NCBI GenBank assembly: GCA_963787195.1
Contig: CAWBCI010000011.1
Span: 1 to 41,874 of the forward strand
Origin: CAWBCI01 sp963787195
Lineage (GTDB): Bacteria; Bacteroidota; Bacteroidia; Bacteroidales; JAGOPY01
DNA length: 41,874 nucleotides
Direction of reading: 5' to 3'
Both the position numbers and the translations under genes were made by a program. This document shows positions 1-8,159 of the stretch, one piece after another (position 1 is the stretch's first letter; each line of letters starts with the position of its first letter). Below the pieces are notes generated by a model. The model saw only the letters and a list, made by a program, of their open reading frames with translations, was not told the DNA's origin and did no database searches.

Positions 1-130
1 TGGGAGAAGGTTTATAGTATTTCCGAATCCTATGTATGGTAGTTGGGAAAGCGCAATCTTCAATTATAAGCAGGATACGACCGAAGTTGCAAAAGAAGAC
101 ATGAGGCGAAAAGCATTGAAATCATTTTAA
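1..130 (+). CDS. C-terminal fragment, probable 5'-nucleotidase/acid phosphatase, lipoprotein e(P4) family
   Basis: This is an open frame from base 2 to the TAA at 128-130, giving the last 42 residues of a protein that begins outside the window. The visible end reads RRFIVFPNPMYGSWESAIF followed by a charged helix and KALKSF. The block IVFPNPMYGSWE resembles the C-terminus of class C (HAD-type, e(P4)) acid phosphatases, where a conserved PN-YG-WE segment lies just before the end. Family members are outer-membrane lipoproteins that dephosphorylate nucleotides. The catalytic DDDD motifs would lie upstream, so the call rests on the tail alone. The gene runs into a strong hairpin terminator right after its stop codon. 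Confidence 0.65.
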   Translation, partial: GRRFIVFPNPMYGSWESAIFNYKQDTTEVAKEDMRRKALKSF

Positions 131-167
131 AAAAAAAGCGGCTTTTCTCAGAAAAGCCGCTTTTTTC
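131..167. terminator. Bidirectional rho-independent terminator
   Basis: A perfect 10-bp stem, GCGGCTTTTC (138-147) and GAAAAGCCGC (151-160), encloses a TCA loop and is flanked by an A-run (131-137) and a T-run (161-166). It sits between the convergent phosphatase fragment and sppA and can serve both strands. Confidence 0.93.
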
Positions 168-186
168 ATATATCATTCCTAATAAA

Positions 187-1956
187 TTAATTTACTGAAA
201 GTTCGAATGGTAGTCTTGCCTGGACTCCTTTCATTTCAGAGACTTTCTTCAAATAATTATAATAAATATAATAATCACCTAACTCGCTCCTGACAATATT
301 GCTGCGAACTTCACCTGTGAGTTGATCCAATAATTGCTGGAAAGGATCTTTCTGAGCAGGTAGGTTAATAATTCTATAATTTTCAAGGCCTGCCAGATCC
401 GCAGCCTCTTTTATGGCTTTATCCAGGCCGCCCAATTCATCAACCAGCCCGATTCTTTTGGCATCTACAGCACTCCAGACCCGACCCTGTGCGATTTCAT
501 CAACCTGTTCAACGGTCATGTTACGGCCTTTGGAAACCAGATTCAGGAATTTTCCATAAATATGGTCTATTTCTTTTTCCATTACAGCTGTTTCATAAGG
601 TGACAGGGGGCGCATGATATTAGGAAAGTCTGCATTTTCATTGGTATGGACTTGATCGAAAGTTATTCCAAGTTTATTTTTCATCATTTCTCCCAGATCG
701 GGAATAACCCCGAAAACACCAATGGATCCTGTAATAGTTGTTGAATCAGCGATAATCTTGTTGGCAGAACATGAAATCCAGTAGCCTCCTGATGCGGCCA
801 GGTCGCCCATGGAAACCACGAATGGTTTTTCAGCTGCAGCAAGCTCTACTTCACGCCTTATAACTTCAGCAGCCAGTGCAGATCCACCCGGTGAATTGAC
901 CCGCATTACGATCGCTTTCACTTTATCATTCTTACGGGCTTTCCTGATAGCTTCGGAAAGACGCTCTGAACCAATGCTGAGGTCATTTCCTTTGCCCCCG
1001 CTGATATCTCCAATTGCATAGATCACTGCGATCTTGTTACCGCTTAAAGTTTGCTTTACCGGATCATTAGCATAGGTGTATTTCCCGATGGAGATGGTGT
1101 TTATTTTATCCTCATCCGATCCACCTGTAGCTTCAGTTAACTGCTTCATGATTTCATCCTTGTATAAAAGCCCGTCGACCAGGTGCAATTCCAGTGCTTT
1201 ACCTGCATTATAGGCTAAAAGGCTGTCAGCATAGAGGTTCAGATTCGCTTTGCTTATATTCCGGCTTTCAGATATTGCCTGAATGAAATTTCCCCAGATA
1301 TTATCAATTAATGCCTGCATCTGTTCCTTGTTATACTGGCTCATTTTATCATAGATCAGGGGCTCAATGGCGCTTTTAAATTTTCCATGCCGGATGACCT
1401 GCATGTTGATATCAACTTTATCAAGTAAACCTTTAATAAACCCAATCTGTGCAGAGATGCCCTTGAAATCAATCAGGCCATCAGGATGAAGATAAACTTT
1501 ATCTGCTGTAGTAGCCAAATAATAAGCCTTCTGGGAATACATCTGACCGAAAGCTATGATAAACTTTCCGCTGGTTTTAAAATCCAGCAAGGCATTCCGG
1601 ATTTCTTCAACTGTTGCCATGCCACTCGGGACACTGCTCAAGTCCAGATAAATTCCACGGATGCGATCATCTGTTTTAGCTTTCTGCAGGTCTTTCAGGA
1701 TATCATCAAGCCCGATATACTGTTCAAATTGCAGGGGGTCGGGAGTATACAAACTGATAGGATTTTTTGGAGCCCGGTCATAAACAGGCTTGTCCAATTT
1801 TAGAACGAGTACCGAATTATCATCAACTTCTACAGTTTTATTATTCGAAAATGAAATAACTGATGCTACAATAGCCATAAAAATGAAGAAGATGATTACC
1901 AGGGTTAAAATAAGCCCCAGCATCGATGCAAACATATACTTAAAAAATTCTTTCAT
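187..1956 (-). CDS. sppA: Signal peptide peptidase SppA, 67-kDa type
   Basis: This is an inner-membrane serine protease (family S49) that degrades cleaved signal peptides. The 589-residue length fits the long, tandem-domain form in E. coli. A single membrane anchor lies near residues 9-35. The N-terminal half carries HGKFKSAIEP with Lys194, the position of the catalytic lysine. The C-terminal half carries MGDLAASGGYWIS with Ser389, the nucleophile of the Ser/Lys dyad split between domains. The RVNSPGGSA segment near 353-360 is the usual oxyanion-region motif. It follows lpxH by 22 bases on the same strand, so the two are probably co-transcribed. The ATG start places the anchor at the N-terminus as expected. 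Confidence 0.95.
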   Translation of the reverse strand: MKEFFKYMFASMLGLILTLVIIFFIFMAIVASVISFSNNKTVEVDDNSVLVLKLDKPVYDRAPKNPISLYTPDPLQFEQYIGLDDILKDLQKAKTDDRIRGIYLDLSSVPSGMATVEEIRNALLDFKTSGKFIIAFGQMYSQKAYYLATTADKVYLHPDGLIDFKGISAQIGFIKGLLDKVDINMQVIRHGKFKSAIEPLIYDKMSQYNKEQMQALIDNIWGNFIQAISESRNISKANLNLYADSLLAYNAGKALELHLVDGLLYKDEIMKQLTEATGGSDEDKINTISIGKYTYANDPVKQTLSGNKIAVIYAIGDISGGKGNDLSIGSERLSEAIRKARKNDKVKAIVMRVNSPGGSALAAEVIRREVELAAAEKPFVVSMGDLAASGGYWISCSANKIIADSTTITGSIGVFGVIPDLGEMMKNKLGITFDQVHTNENADFPNIMRPLSPYETAVMEKEIDHIYGKFLNLVSKGRNMTVEQVDEIAQGRVWSAVDAKRIGLVDELGGLDKAIKEAADLAGLENYRIINLPAQKDPFQQLLDQLTGEVRSNIVRSELGDYYIYYNYLKKVSEMKGVQARLPFELSVN

Positions 1957-1978
1957 AGAGTATTGGTTTTTATGATGA

Positions 1979-2740
1979 TTAAATTTTGAAGAACTTCAAT
2001 TCAATATTTTCCCCGTCAAAAACAGCATAACTGAAGTTTGTGATCCAGTCACCTAAAATTATCATCCTGGATCCACCTGTGAGTTCATGATTTACCGGAA
2101 GGTGCCTGTGCCCGAAAATGAATATATCAATATTCATTCCATTATCCAGCAAACTTTTAGCATAATGGAATAACATTTCATCCTCTATTTTTGTTCCGTT
2201 TTCTTTACGGCCTTCTTTGATCATATTTGCAATCCGGCTCTTTCTGCTAAAATACAAAGCCATCCCGGCGCCTATATCGGGGTGCAGCCAGCGGAAAATC
2301 CATTGATTGAATTTATTGCTGAATACTTTTTTCAGGAATTTATATCCATTGTCACCCGGGCCCAGACCATCTCCATGTGCAAGATAGAATTTTTTCCCAT
2401 TTAGTTCTCTAATCTCCGGCTGCCTGTGTATCCGGATATTCATCTCATCTTCTAAATACCCGAAAGCCCAAATATCATGATTCCCCGTGAAAAGATGTAC
2501 CGGAATCCCCCTATCGGTAATTTCAGCAATCTTTCCGAGTAACCTCACAAATCCCTTCGGTACAACACTTTTATATTCAAACCAAAAGTCGAAAATATCC
2601 CCCATCAGATAAAATTCACTTGCATCTTCAATGCACTGGTCCAACCATTCAACCAACATTTTCTCCCTGATCAGACTGCTCTTATAATCGGGTATCCCTA
2701 AATGAAAGTCTGAAGCAAAATATATTTTTCCCGGCTTCAA
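1979..2740 (-). CDS. lpxH: UDP-2,3-diacylglucosamine diphosphatase LpxH-like metallophosphoesterase
   Basis: This probably performs the fourth step of lipid A synthesis, hydrolysing UDP-2,3-diacylglucosamine to lipid X and UMP at the inner face of the cytoplasmic membrane. Metallophosphoesterase motifs appear in order: FASDFHLG (Asp11, His13), GDIFDFW (Asp48), GNHD (86-89), AHGDG (His122) and GHRH near the C-terminus. The 253-residue length fits LpxH. The start is a TTG at 2738-2740. No ATG or GTG lies between it and the upstream in-frame stop, and it places the DFHLG motif at the expected distance. lpxK lies 3 kb away, which supports the lipid A assignment, although other calcineurin-like hydrolases share the motifs. 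Confidence 0.85.
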   Translation of the reverse strand: MKPGKIYFASDFHLGIPDYKSSLIREKMLVEWLDQCIEDASEFYLMGDIFDFWFEYKSVVPKGFVRLLGKIAEITDRGIPVHLFTGNHDIWAFGYLEDEMNIRIHRQPEIRELNGKKFYLAHGDGLGPGDNGYKFLKKVFSNKFNQWIFRWLHPDIGAGMALYFSRKSRIANMIKEGRKENGTKIEDEMLFHYAKSLLDNGMNIDIFIFGHRHLPVNHELTGGSRMIILGDWITNFSYAVFDGENIELKFFKI

Positions 2741-2809
2741 GCTGATGAATATATAGTTTGGTAATAATTATTTATTTACAATATTAAAAATTCAAGGCTG
2801 AAATGACAC

Positions 2810-3988
2810 TTACTGGGTCAATTTCCTAAGCTCAGTTTCCAGCGACCTGAGATCATCCCCTTTATAACGGATAATAAAATTATCATCCAGAAGGTAAAAA
2901 TAAGGTAGCCTGTCTTGAGTATTATACAGAACACAAGCAGATGAATACTTGTTCATCAAATCACTCACATTAATCCATTTTAAACCATCCGATTTGATGG
3001 CATCTTCCCACATAGACATGTAGGATTCAATAGCTACAGCATAAACTTTAAATCCTTTTGATGAATAAGTATCGTAAAGATAAGTAAGTTTCTTGTTCAT
3101 GTTCCTGGAGGAAGTATCGCTTGAGGACCAGAAGTAAACAAGAATACATTTGGATTTCAAAGAATACAGGTCTACAGTTTTTTTCGCAGGCGTTTCCATT
3201 TTTAGGTCGGGTGCCTTTTTCCCCACAGCAAGTTTTTTCTCCATATGTATCTGCAAAGCCCTTTGCTGATGGATACGCTCAACTTTATCATGAAAGGCTA
3301 TAACATGGGGATTGCCCGGATAACGGCTGTTCAGACAAGAATCCAAATCGAAATAATATTTGTAATCCTGGTCATAAGTAAGGATCTGTCGCTGCCCGAA
3401 TCTCCTGTCTATTACCAGAAGGGATGCAAGTGAGCTGCAATGTTGAGTGATGAAATTCCTCACATAGTTCTGCTGGTCTTCAAAGACTTTCTGATAGGTG
3501 TCATCAAGCGTCGCACGCTCGGCACTGTATGCCTGCATATGATAGATTTTTGAATAGACATTTTTGACAGAATCGATGATGGCCTTGTTCTTTTCATCAT
3601 ATTTCTGGAATTCTTCGAGAAATTCGGAATCTTCCGAGCCTTCCACCTTGTAATTTTCACTGATGGGATTGCTGTCCGAACTGACTTTTACTTTTGCATC
3701 ATTATCCAGTACAAGCATGATATAATTCCTGTTATCGGCCTTAATGATGTAATAACCTGCACTATCGATATTCACCCTGAATTTATAATGTCCGTTGTCA
3801 GAGACCTGGGTCGTGTCAATTGGAAAAACCCGGTCGACACCTACCCGGCTCAGAATGATAGTCTTCCCTTTTAGTCCCGGGAAGCTTCCCTGGATGGAAA
3901 CCTCCCCCTTGCCTAAATTGGTACATGCCGACATCATTCCCAGAAGGGCGGCAAGAATCATAACAAAAATCGGCTCTGGTCTCTTCAT
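2810..3988 (-). CDS. Thioredoxin-like (TlpA/AhpC-TSA fold) lipoprotein with DUF4369-like N-terminus, CXXC absent
   Basis: This is a 392-residue predicted lipoprotein. A hydrophobic signal ends in MMSAC, with Cys22 as the likely lipidated residue. Residues about 28-110 form a beta-rich domain like the DUF4369 region found before thioredoxin domains in Bacteroidota. A helical linker follows, and residues about 255-392 form a TlpA-like thioredoxin fold (GKKAPDLKMETPAKK, then LVYFWSSSDTSSRNM). At the position where these proteins carry WCxxC there is WSSSDTSS, so the redox-active cysteines are missing. The remaining cysteines (in QHCSSL, DSCLNS, SKCILV and SACVLY) are scattered. A thiol-disulfide role is therefore unlikely, and a binding or structural role is possible. 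A promoter-like element lies at 4021-4028. Confidence 0.8.
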   Translation of the reverse strand: MKRPEPIFVMILAALLGMMSACTNLGKGEVSIQGSFPGLKGKTIILSRVGVDRVFPIDTTQVSDNGHYKFRVNIDSAGYYIIKADNRNYIMLVLDNDAKVKVSSDSNPISENYKVEGSEDSEFLEEFQKYDEKNKAIIDSVKNVYSKIYHMQAYSAERATLDDTYQKVFEDQQNYVRNFITQHCSSLASLLVIDRRFGQRQILTYDQDYKYYFDLDSCLNSRYPGNPHVIAFHDKVERIHQQRALQIHMEKKLAVGKKAPDLKMETPAKKTVDLYSLKSKCILVYFWSSSDTSSRNMNKKLTYLYDTYSSKGFKVYAVAIESYMSMWEDAIKSDGLKWINVSDLMNKYSSACVLYNTQDRLPYFYLLDDNFIIRYKGDDLRSLETELRKLTQ

Positions 3989-4020
3989 AATCAGTTTAAA
4001 ATTTTATTTGTCATATTGGG

Positions 4021-4028
4021 CAAAGTTA
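4021..4028 (-). promoter_or_regulatory. Bacteroidota -7 promoter element for the thioredoxin-like lipoprotein
   Basis: The minus strand reads TAACTTTG, an exact TAnnTTTG match, 33 bases before the lipoprotein start. No clear TTTG -33 element is visible. Confidence 0.5.
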
Positions 4029-4210
4029 AGACCTTCCAGCTAATTAATGTCATATTTAATGAATATCTCTATTGAGGATATATCAGTTGATGCGGTTTTG
4101 GAAAGAAATACATTTTCAAAGTAAAGCAGATGATAATTCTGTCTTTGGATTTCATTTGATGGGACTAAATTCCCTGTCTCTTGAGACGAATAAGAGATAT
4201 TTTCTTAAGA

Positions 4211-4234
4211 TACCCCGCTGCTTGCGGCGGGGTA
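4211..4234. repeat. GC-rich palindromic hairpin, REP-like
   Basis: TACCCCGC (4211-4218) and GCGGGGTA (4227-4234) form a perfect 8-bp stem around an 8-base loop in otherwise AT-rich DNA. It resembles short extragenic palindromes. Only a weak T-rich tail follows, so it is a poor terminator. I found no second copy in the window. Confidence 0.55.
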
Positions 4235-4354
4235 GTTTATTTGGAATAATTCAGGATAAATTAATTTTTTAAAACTCTTTAAAGGGAAGAATGAATGGTT
4301 TCAAAGTTTCCTGTAATAAATAGTATCTTTATTGACTGAAACGAAATTATCCAT

Positions 4355-4843
4355 ATGTCGGTCAGAATATTGATTTTTCTATTCCCGCTTATATTTGGTA
4401 CTCAGGTTTTGGGCCAAAAGATGTTACTTCTGGAGAATAAAAAGAACCTGAAAAATTTTAAATTTTTTGAAGGAGATCAGGTTCGTTACCGCTTGAAAGA
4501 TAATAAAACTTGGTTCAGTGGCGACATTTCCCAGATGAACGATACGATGGTTGTATTCAATTGGGTGGATGAAGTCCCTTTAAGTAATATCACGGCTATT
4601 GCACGGAGGCAATGGTTTTTCAGCATCCTTAGCCGGCTTTCGATGACGGCGGGAGTATTGTATTTTTCTATCGATACCTTTAATAATCTGATAAATGGAA
4701 ATAATCCTTTAATTGATCAACAAACAGCGATTATTTCTGCCGGCCTCGTGGCAGGCGGATTCCTTCTTCAGCCTCTAACAATCCGGAAGATTAAACTGAA
4801 TGAAAACTGGACACTGAAGGTACTTGACCTGGGAAACCCCTGA
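4355..4843 (+). CDS. Hypothetical secreted or membrane-associated protein
   Basis: I do not recognise this 162-residue protein as a named family. It starts with a signal-like segment (about residues 1-20, ending VLGQ). A short beta-rich region follows, with KFFEGDQVRYRLK and WFSGDISQMNDTMVVF, a pattern I associate with small uncharacterised Bacteroidota proteins. Two hydrophobic stretches near residues 92-106 and 123-139 may cross or touch a membrane. The protein ends with KIKLNENWTLKVLDL. It stands alone and converges on the purine nucleoside phosphorylase gene 25 bases away. The signal and amino-acid composition support a real gene, but its role is unknown. Confidence 0.75.
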   Translation: MSVRILIFLFPLIFGTQVLGQKMLLLENKKNLKNFKFFEGDQVRYRLKDNKTWFSGDISQMNDTMVVFNWVDEVPLSNITAIARRQWFFSILSRLSMTAGVLYFSIDTFNNLINGNNPLIDQQTAIISAGLVAGGFLLQPLTIRKIKLNENWTLKVLDLGNP

Positions 4844-4868
4844 GCTATTTTAAAGGACAAGGAATCTA

Positions 4869-5681
4869 TCAGAATTGTCTGAGCAATTCTTTGAGCACGC
4901 TTGTCATTTTTGGTTCGACCAGGCTGGCGGCATCTATAACTTTTTCATGGGTAATAGATTCAATTTTCCCATCTACGCCTAAATCTGAAATGACTGAAAT
5001 TGCAAATACCGGAAGTCCCATGTGGTTGGCAACAATAACTTCCGGAACGGTTGACATTCCAACTGCATCGGCACCTATTGCCCGGATATACCGATATTCG
5101 GCCCTGGTTTCAAAGGTAGGCCCGCTCACGCCCGCATAAACACCTTTCCTGTATTTGATTCCCAGCTCTGTAGCTACTTTTTCCGCAAGCCGGATCACTT
5201 TTGCATCGTAGGGAGCACTCATGTCCGGAAAGCGGGGCCCCAGGTTATTATGGTTAGGACCTATGAGAGGATTTGCATTCATGAGATTGATATGATCTTC
5301 AACAAACATCATATCACCGACTTTAAATGTTGGATTCAGCCCACCGCTTGCATTTGAAAGTATGAGCAGTTTAATTCCAAGCTGCTTCATAAGCCTCACA
5401 GGAAATGTAACTTCATCCATTGAATAGCCTTCATAGAAATGGAAACGGCCATTCATAGCTACAATATTTTTACCATTCAATGTTCCGAATATAAGCTGTC
5501 CGGCATGTCCTTTTACTGTCGATTGGGGGAAATTCGGGATATCCTTATAGAGGATTACAGTCTGGTCTTTAATTTCATGGCTTAATCCGCCCAGGCCTGT
5601 TCCCAGCACTATACCAACTTCAGGAACTATTTCAATTTTACGGCGAATGAACTCAACCGTTTCGGAGATTTTTTTCAACAT
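4869..5681 (-). CDS. Purine nucleoside phosphorylase, trimeric (PNP) family
   Basis: This enzyme cleaves purine (deoxy)nucleosides with phosphate in purine salvage. The 270-residue length is normal for the trimeric class. Visible motifs are GIVLGTGLGGL (phosphate loop), KGHAGQL, SNASGGLN, the base-binding GPTFETRAEYR with Glu191, and His245 in THEKV. The residue aligned with human Asn243 is Asp233 (AISVISDLGVD). Aspartate is the residue used by methylthioadenosine phosphorylases at this site and could broaden specificity to 6-aminopurines, which is an inference. The coding sequence overlaps the 3' end of lpxK by 29 bases, so the two are translationally linked in one operon. Confidence 0.92.
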   Translation of the reverse strand: MLKKISETVEFIRRKIEIVPEVGIVLGTGLGGLSHEIKDQTVILYKDIPNFPQSTVKGHAGQLIFGTLNGKNIVAMNGRFHFYEGYSMDEVTFPVRLMKQLGIKLLILSNASGGLNPTFKVGDMMFVEDHINLMNANPLIGPNHNNLGPRFPDMSAPYDAKVIRLAEKVATELGIKYRKGVYAGVSGPTFETRAEYRYIRAIGADAVGMSTVPEVIVANHMGLPVFAISVISDLGVDGKIESITHEKVIDAASLVEPKMTSVLKELLRQF

Positions 5682-6720
5682 AATTTAATATCACTTTATC
5701 AAACCTTGATTCATCACAATGATGGAATTTTACCCGAATCGGAAGATAATATAAAGGCAGACCTTCCAGTAAATTGGAGAATTCCATCGATTCCAGCCTC
5801 ATGGCATCCTTTTCGGTTGTGAAGATAACTTTATCTTTGGAAATGATATTATGATAGGTGTTTAATATTTTTTTAACATCGCTTTCAGTATAGCGGTGAT
5901 GATCGGCATATTCCATCATTATCAGCTCATTACATTGTGTACTCAGATACTCACGGATGGGATAATTATTTGCTATGCCTGTTAAGAGAATAATGTAACT
6001 GTATTTATCATGGGCAGTTTCCTGGTTCCTGGTCAACTTCACAGGCAAAGGTGATTCATAAGAAATGTATGAATAATAGATTCTCTGATTTGGTTTTGGG
6101 GAGATTTTTTTAACCAGTACCCTTCTGACTATAGGTGAAAATATTTTAGGGGTTTTAGTAACTATGATCAAATCGGCCCTGTCAGCTCCTGAGCGGAATT
6201 CCCTCAGGTTTCCACTGGGTAGAGGGTAGTCGTACATGTATAGATCATGGAAATCTGTCAAGAGTATGGACAAACCAGCTTTAACATAACGATGCTGATA
6301 CGCATCATCAAGTAGAATAACTTTATTGTCCGTTATTTTCTTGCTCAGAATACTTATGCCCCTTGATCGGGATTCATCCACAGCAACTGTAATATCCGGA
6401 AAATTTCGCAAATATTGCATGGGTTCGTCTCCCACCTGCTTTTCAGTTGACTCCTGGTTTCCCTGGACAAAGCCCCTGGTTTTTCTTCCATAACCCCTGC
6501 TAAGTACAATTACTTGATATGTACCCTTTAACAGGCGGGCAAGGTACTCTATATGGGGCGTTTTGCCGCTGCCTCCAGTGGTAAGGTTTCCTACAGAGAT
6601 CACTGGAAAGTCGAATTCTTTGGATGGGAGTATCTTCCAGTCGAATAACTTGTTCCGAAGATAAGTTACCAAACCGTAAATCATGGAAACAGGGAATAAT
6701 ATTATCCTGACGAACCACAT
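5653..6720 (-). CDS. lpxK: Tetraacyldisaccharide 4'-kinase LpxK
   Basis: This enzyme phosphorylates the 4' position of the tetraacyl disaccharide 1-phosphate, producing lipid IVA, at the cytoplasmic side of the inner membrane. The 355-residue length is typical. An N-terminal hydrophobic helix (about residues 3-20) anchors it. The Walker A motif is SVGNLTTGGSGKTP (residues 42-55). LSRGYGRKTRGF and the LDDAYQHR segment, equivalent to the family LDDGFQHR, confirm the family. It is the first gene of a two-gene unit with the overlapping purine nucleoside phosphorylase. No clear -7 element is seen upstream. Confidence 0.95.
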   Translation of the reverse strand: MWFVRIILFPVSMIYGLVTYLRNKLFDWKILPSKEFDFPVISVGNLTTGGSGKTPHIEYLARLLKGTYQVIVLSRGYGRKTRGFVQGNQESTEKQVGDEPMQYLRNFPDITVAVDESRSRGISILSKKITDNKVILLDDAYQHRYVKAGLSILLTDFHDLYMYDYPLPSGNLREFRSGADRADLIIVTKTPKIFSPIVRRVLVKKISPKPNQRIYYSYISYESPLPVKLTRNQETAHDKYSYIILLTGIANNYPIREYLSTQCNELIMMEYADHHRYTESDVKKILNTYHNIISKDKVIFTTEKDAMRLESMEFSNLLEGLPLYYLPIRVKFHHCDESRFDKVILNYVEKNLRNG

Positions 6721-7053
6721 GTTATTTAGCTTTAGTAGTAATTCAATGTCATTTCAAAAAGATTCTTCCTTCATGAATCCGGGTTTCACTCTTCGAAGAC
6801 AGTGGTTATTGGATGATATTACTATCAAATGTATAATAATTTTTGTGCAGATAGATAAAGAATGTTTTTAGATCGTACTGACTGAGCCTACAATTTACAC
6901 AAAAATATTTCACTTCGGTGAATATATTAAAAAATTTATATAAATAATCAATGGAACCGGACAAATATTCAATTTTGATGATGTATAGTTGAAAATTATT
7001 CACTTGCAGAGGCCATTTCAATTTGATTAATTTTGAAGTCTAATATAATTCAC
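6721..7053. other. Intergenic region between lpxK and nif3-like gene
   Basis: This 333-base AT-rich divergent region contains the promoter of the Nif3-like gene at its right end. No RNA gene, repeat or convincing small gene is visible in the rest. Confidence 0.5.
7004..7035 (+). promoter_or_regulatory. Promoter of the nif3-like/zinc-ribbon operon
   Basis: TTG (7004-7006), a 21-base spacer and TAATTTTG (7028-7035) match the Bacteroidota -33/-7 pattern. The predicted transcript start near 7042 lies just before the ATG at 7054. An in-frame TTG at 7033 falls inside the promoter, so the ATG is the better start. Confidence 0.6.
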
Positions 7054-8148
7054 ATGAAGATTAAAGAAGTTATCAATGTTTTGGAAAAGCTGGCTCCTCC
7101 TTCATTGCAGGAGGCTTATGATAATTCGGGTTTGCAGATTGGTATGCCGGAAGATGAAACCAGTGCATGCCTTATCAGCCTGGATGTAACTGAAGGTATT
7201 ATAGAAGAGGCGCGGAGGCGAAATTGCGGTTTGGTAATCTCTCATCATCCGTTAATATTTCATTCTCTTAAAAGGATTTCCGAAAGTACCGCAACTGAAA
7301 GGATAATAATGAAGGCTATTCGTTACGGTATTGCAATATATTCTGTCCATACAAACCTGGATAATGTAATAGGAGGTGTAAATGGAAAACTGTGTGAAAA
7401 ACTTGGGCTTATCAATACACGGATATTAAAGAAAGCTGAAGGCCAACTGATGAAACTTGTGACATTCTGCCCTACTGCACATGCTGAAAAGGTCAGGGAA
7501 GCTATTTTTGCTGCGGGAGCAGGCCAGATTGGTAATTATGATCAATGCAGTTTCAATGCTGAAGGACAGGGGAGTTTTCGCGCGAATGAAAATGCCCATC
7601 CCTTTACCGGTGAGCTAAACCAGCTTCATTTTGAAAAGGAAGTCAGGATAGAGACCATTTTTCCAGTATATCGGGAAAAGGATATTATTCAGGCACTTCT
7701 GGTCGCCCATCCCTATGAAGAAGTAGCTTATGATCTGTACAAACTGGAAAATGAATTTGCACTAAGCGGAGCTGGGATGATAGGTGAACTGCCCGATAAG
7801 ATCCCTGAAAAGGAATTTTTGCAGCAAGTTAAAAATGTGCTGGGGATCCCCATAATCAGGCATTCGGTTTTGCCTGGAAAAAATATTAAGAAGGTGGCTG
7901 TTTGCGGTGGCTCCGGGAGTTTTTTACTGAATGCAGCAATTTCTTCCGGAGCAGATATTTTCCTGACAGGAGATATCAAATATCATCAGTTTTTTGATGC
8001 CGATGGAAAAATTATACTGGCTGATGTAGGGCATTATGAAAGTGAACAATTTACTATTGAGTTAATTGCTGACTATCTGAAAGAAATTTTTCCTACCTTT
8101 GCGCTCTTGATTTCTGAACGTTCAACTAATTCGGTTAATTATTTTTAA
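7054..8148 (+). CDS. Nif3-like dinuclear metal centre protein (YbgI/YqfO, GCHI type 2 family)
   Basis: This is a 364-residue member of the NIF3 family, which forms hexameric toroids with two metal ions per subunit. Databases often label it GTP cyclohydrolase I type 2, but the in vivo role is unsettled. Metal-ligand motifs are SHHPLIFHSLK (His64, His65), SVHTNLDNV (His99, Asp103) and, near the end, DVGHYESEQF. Length and a central segment (about residues 125-230) show the long form with a PII-like insert. CGGSGSFLL and TGDIKYHQFFDA are also conserved. Eleven bases separate it from the zinc-ribbon gene, a pairing seen in many Bacteroidota genomes. The start is the ATG at 7054. Confidence 0.92.
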   Translation: MKIKEVINVLEKLAPPSLQEAYDNSGLQIGMPEDETSACLISLDVTEGIIEEARRRNCGLVISHHPLIFHSLKRISESTATERIIMKAIRYGIAIYSVHTNLDNVIGGVNGKLCEKLGLINTRILKKAEGQLMKLVTFCPTAHAEKVREAIFAAGAGQIGNYDQCSFNAEGQGSFRANENAHPFTGELNQLHFEKEVRIETIFPVYREKDIIQALLVAHPYEEVAYDLYKLENEFALSGAGMIGELPDKIPEKEFLQQVKNVLGIPIIRHSVLPGKNIKKVAVCGGSGSFLLNAAISSGADIFLTGDIKYHQFFDADGKIILADVGHYESEQFTIELIADYLKEIFPTFALLISERSTNSVNYF

Positions 8149-8159
8149 ATCAGCATAAT

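Larger units (their letters stand above)
3989..4354. other. Intergenic region between divergent genes
   Basis: This 366-base region holds promoter-like elements for both neighbours, listed separately for the lipoprotein; a weaker TATCTTTA at 4324-4331 lies 23 bases before the small secreted protein. It also holds a GC-rich hairpin at 4211-4234. A 66-codon open stretch at 4072-4272 has no recognisable protein features and runs through the hairpin, so I do not call it a gene. Confidence 0.6.

Noticed and set aside
187..1956. Open frames on the opposite strand of sppA and other long genes
   Set aside because: They are overlaps of well-supported genes with no homology-like motifs or start signals.
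4072..4272. 66-codon open frame in the spacer before the small secreted protein
   Set aside because: It has no signal, domain or promoter and runs through the GC-rich palindrome. Composition is not protein-like.
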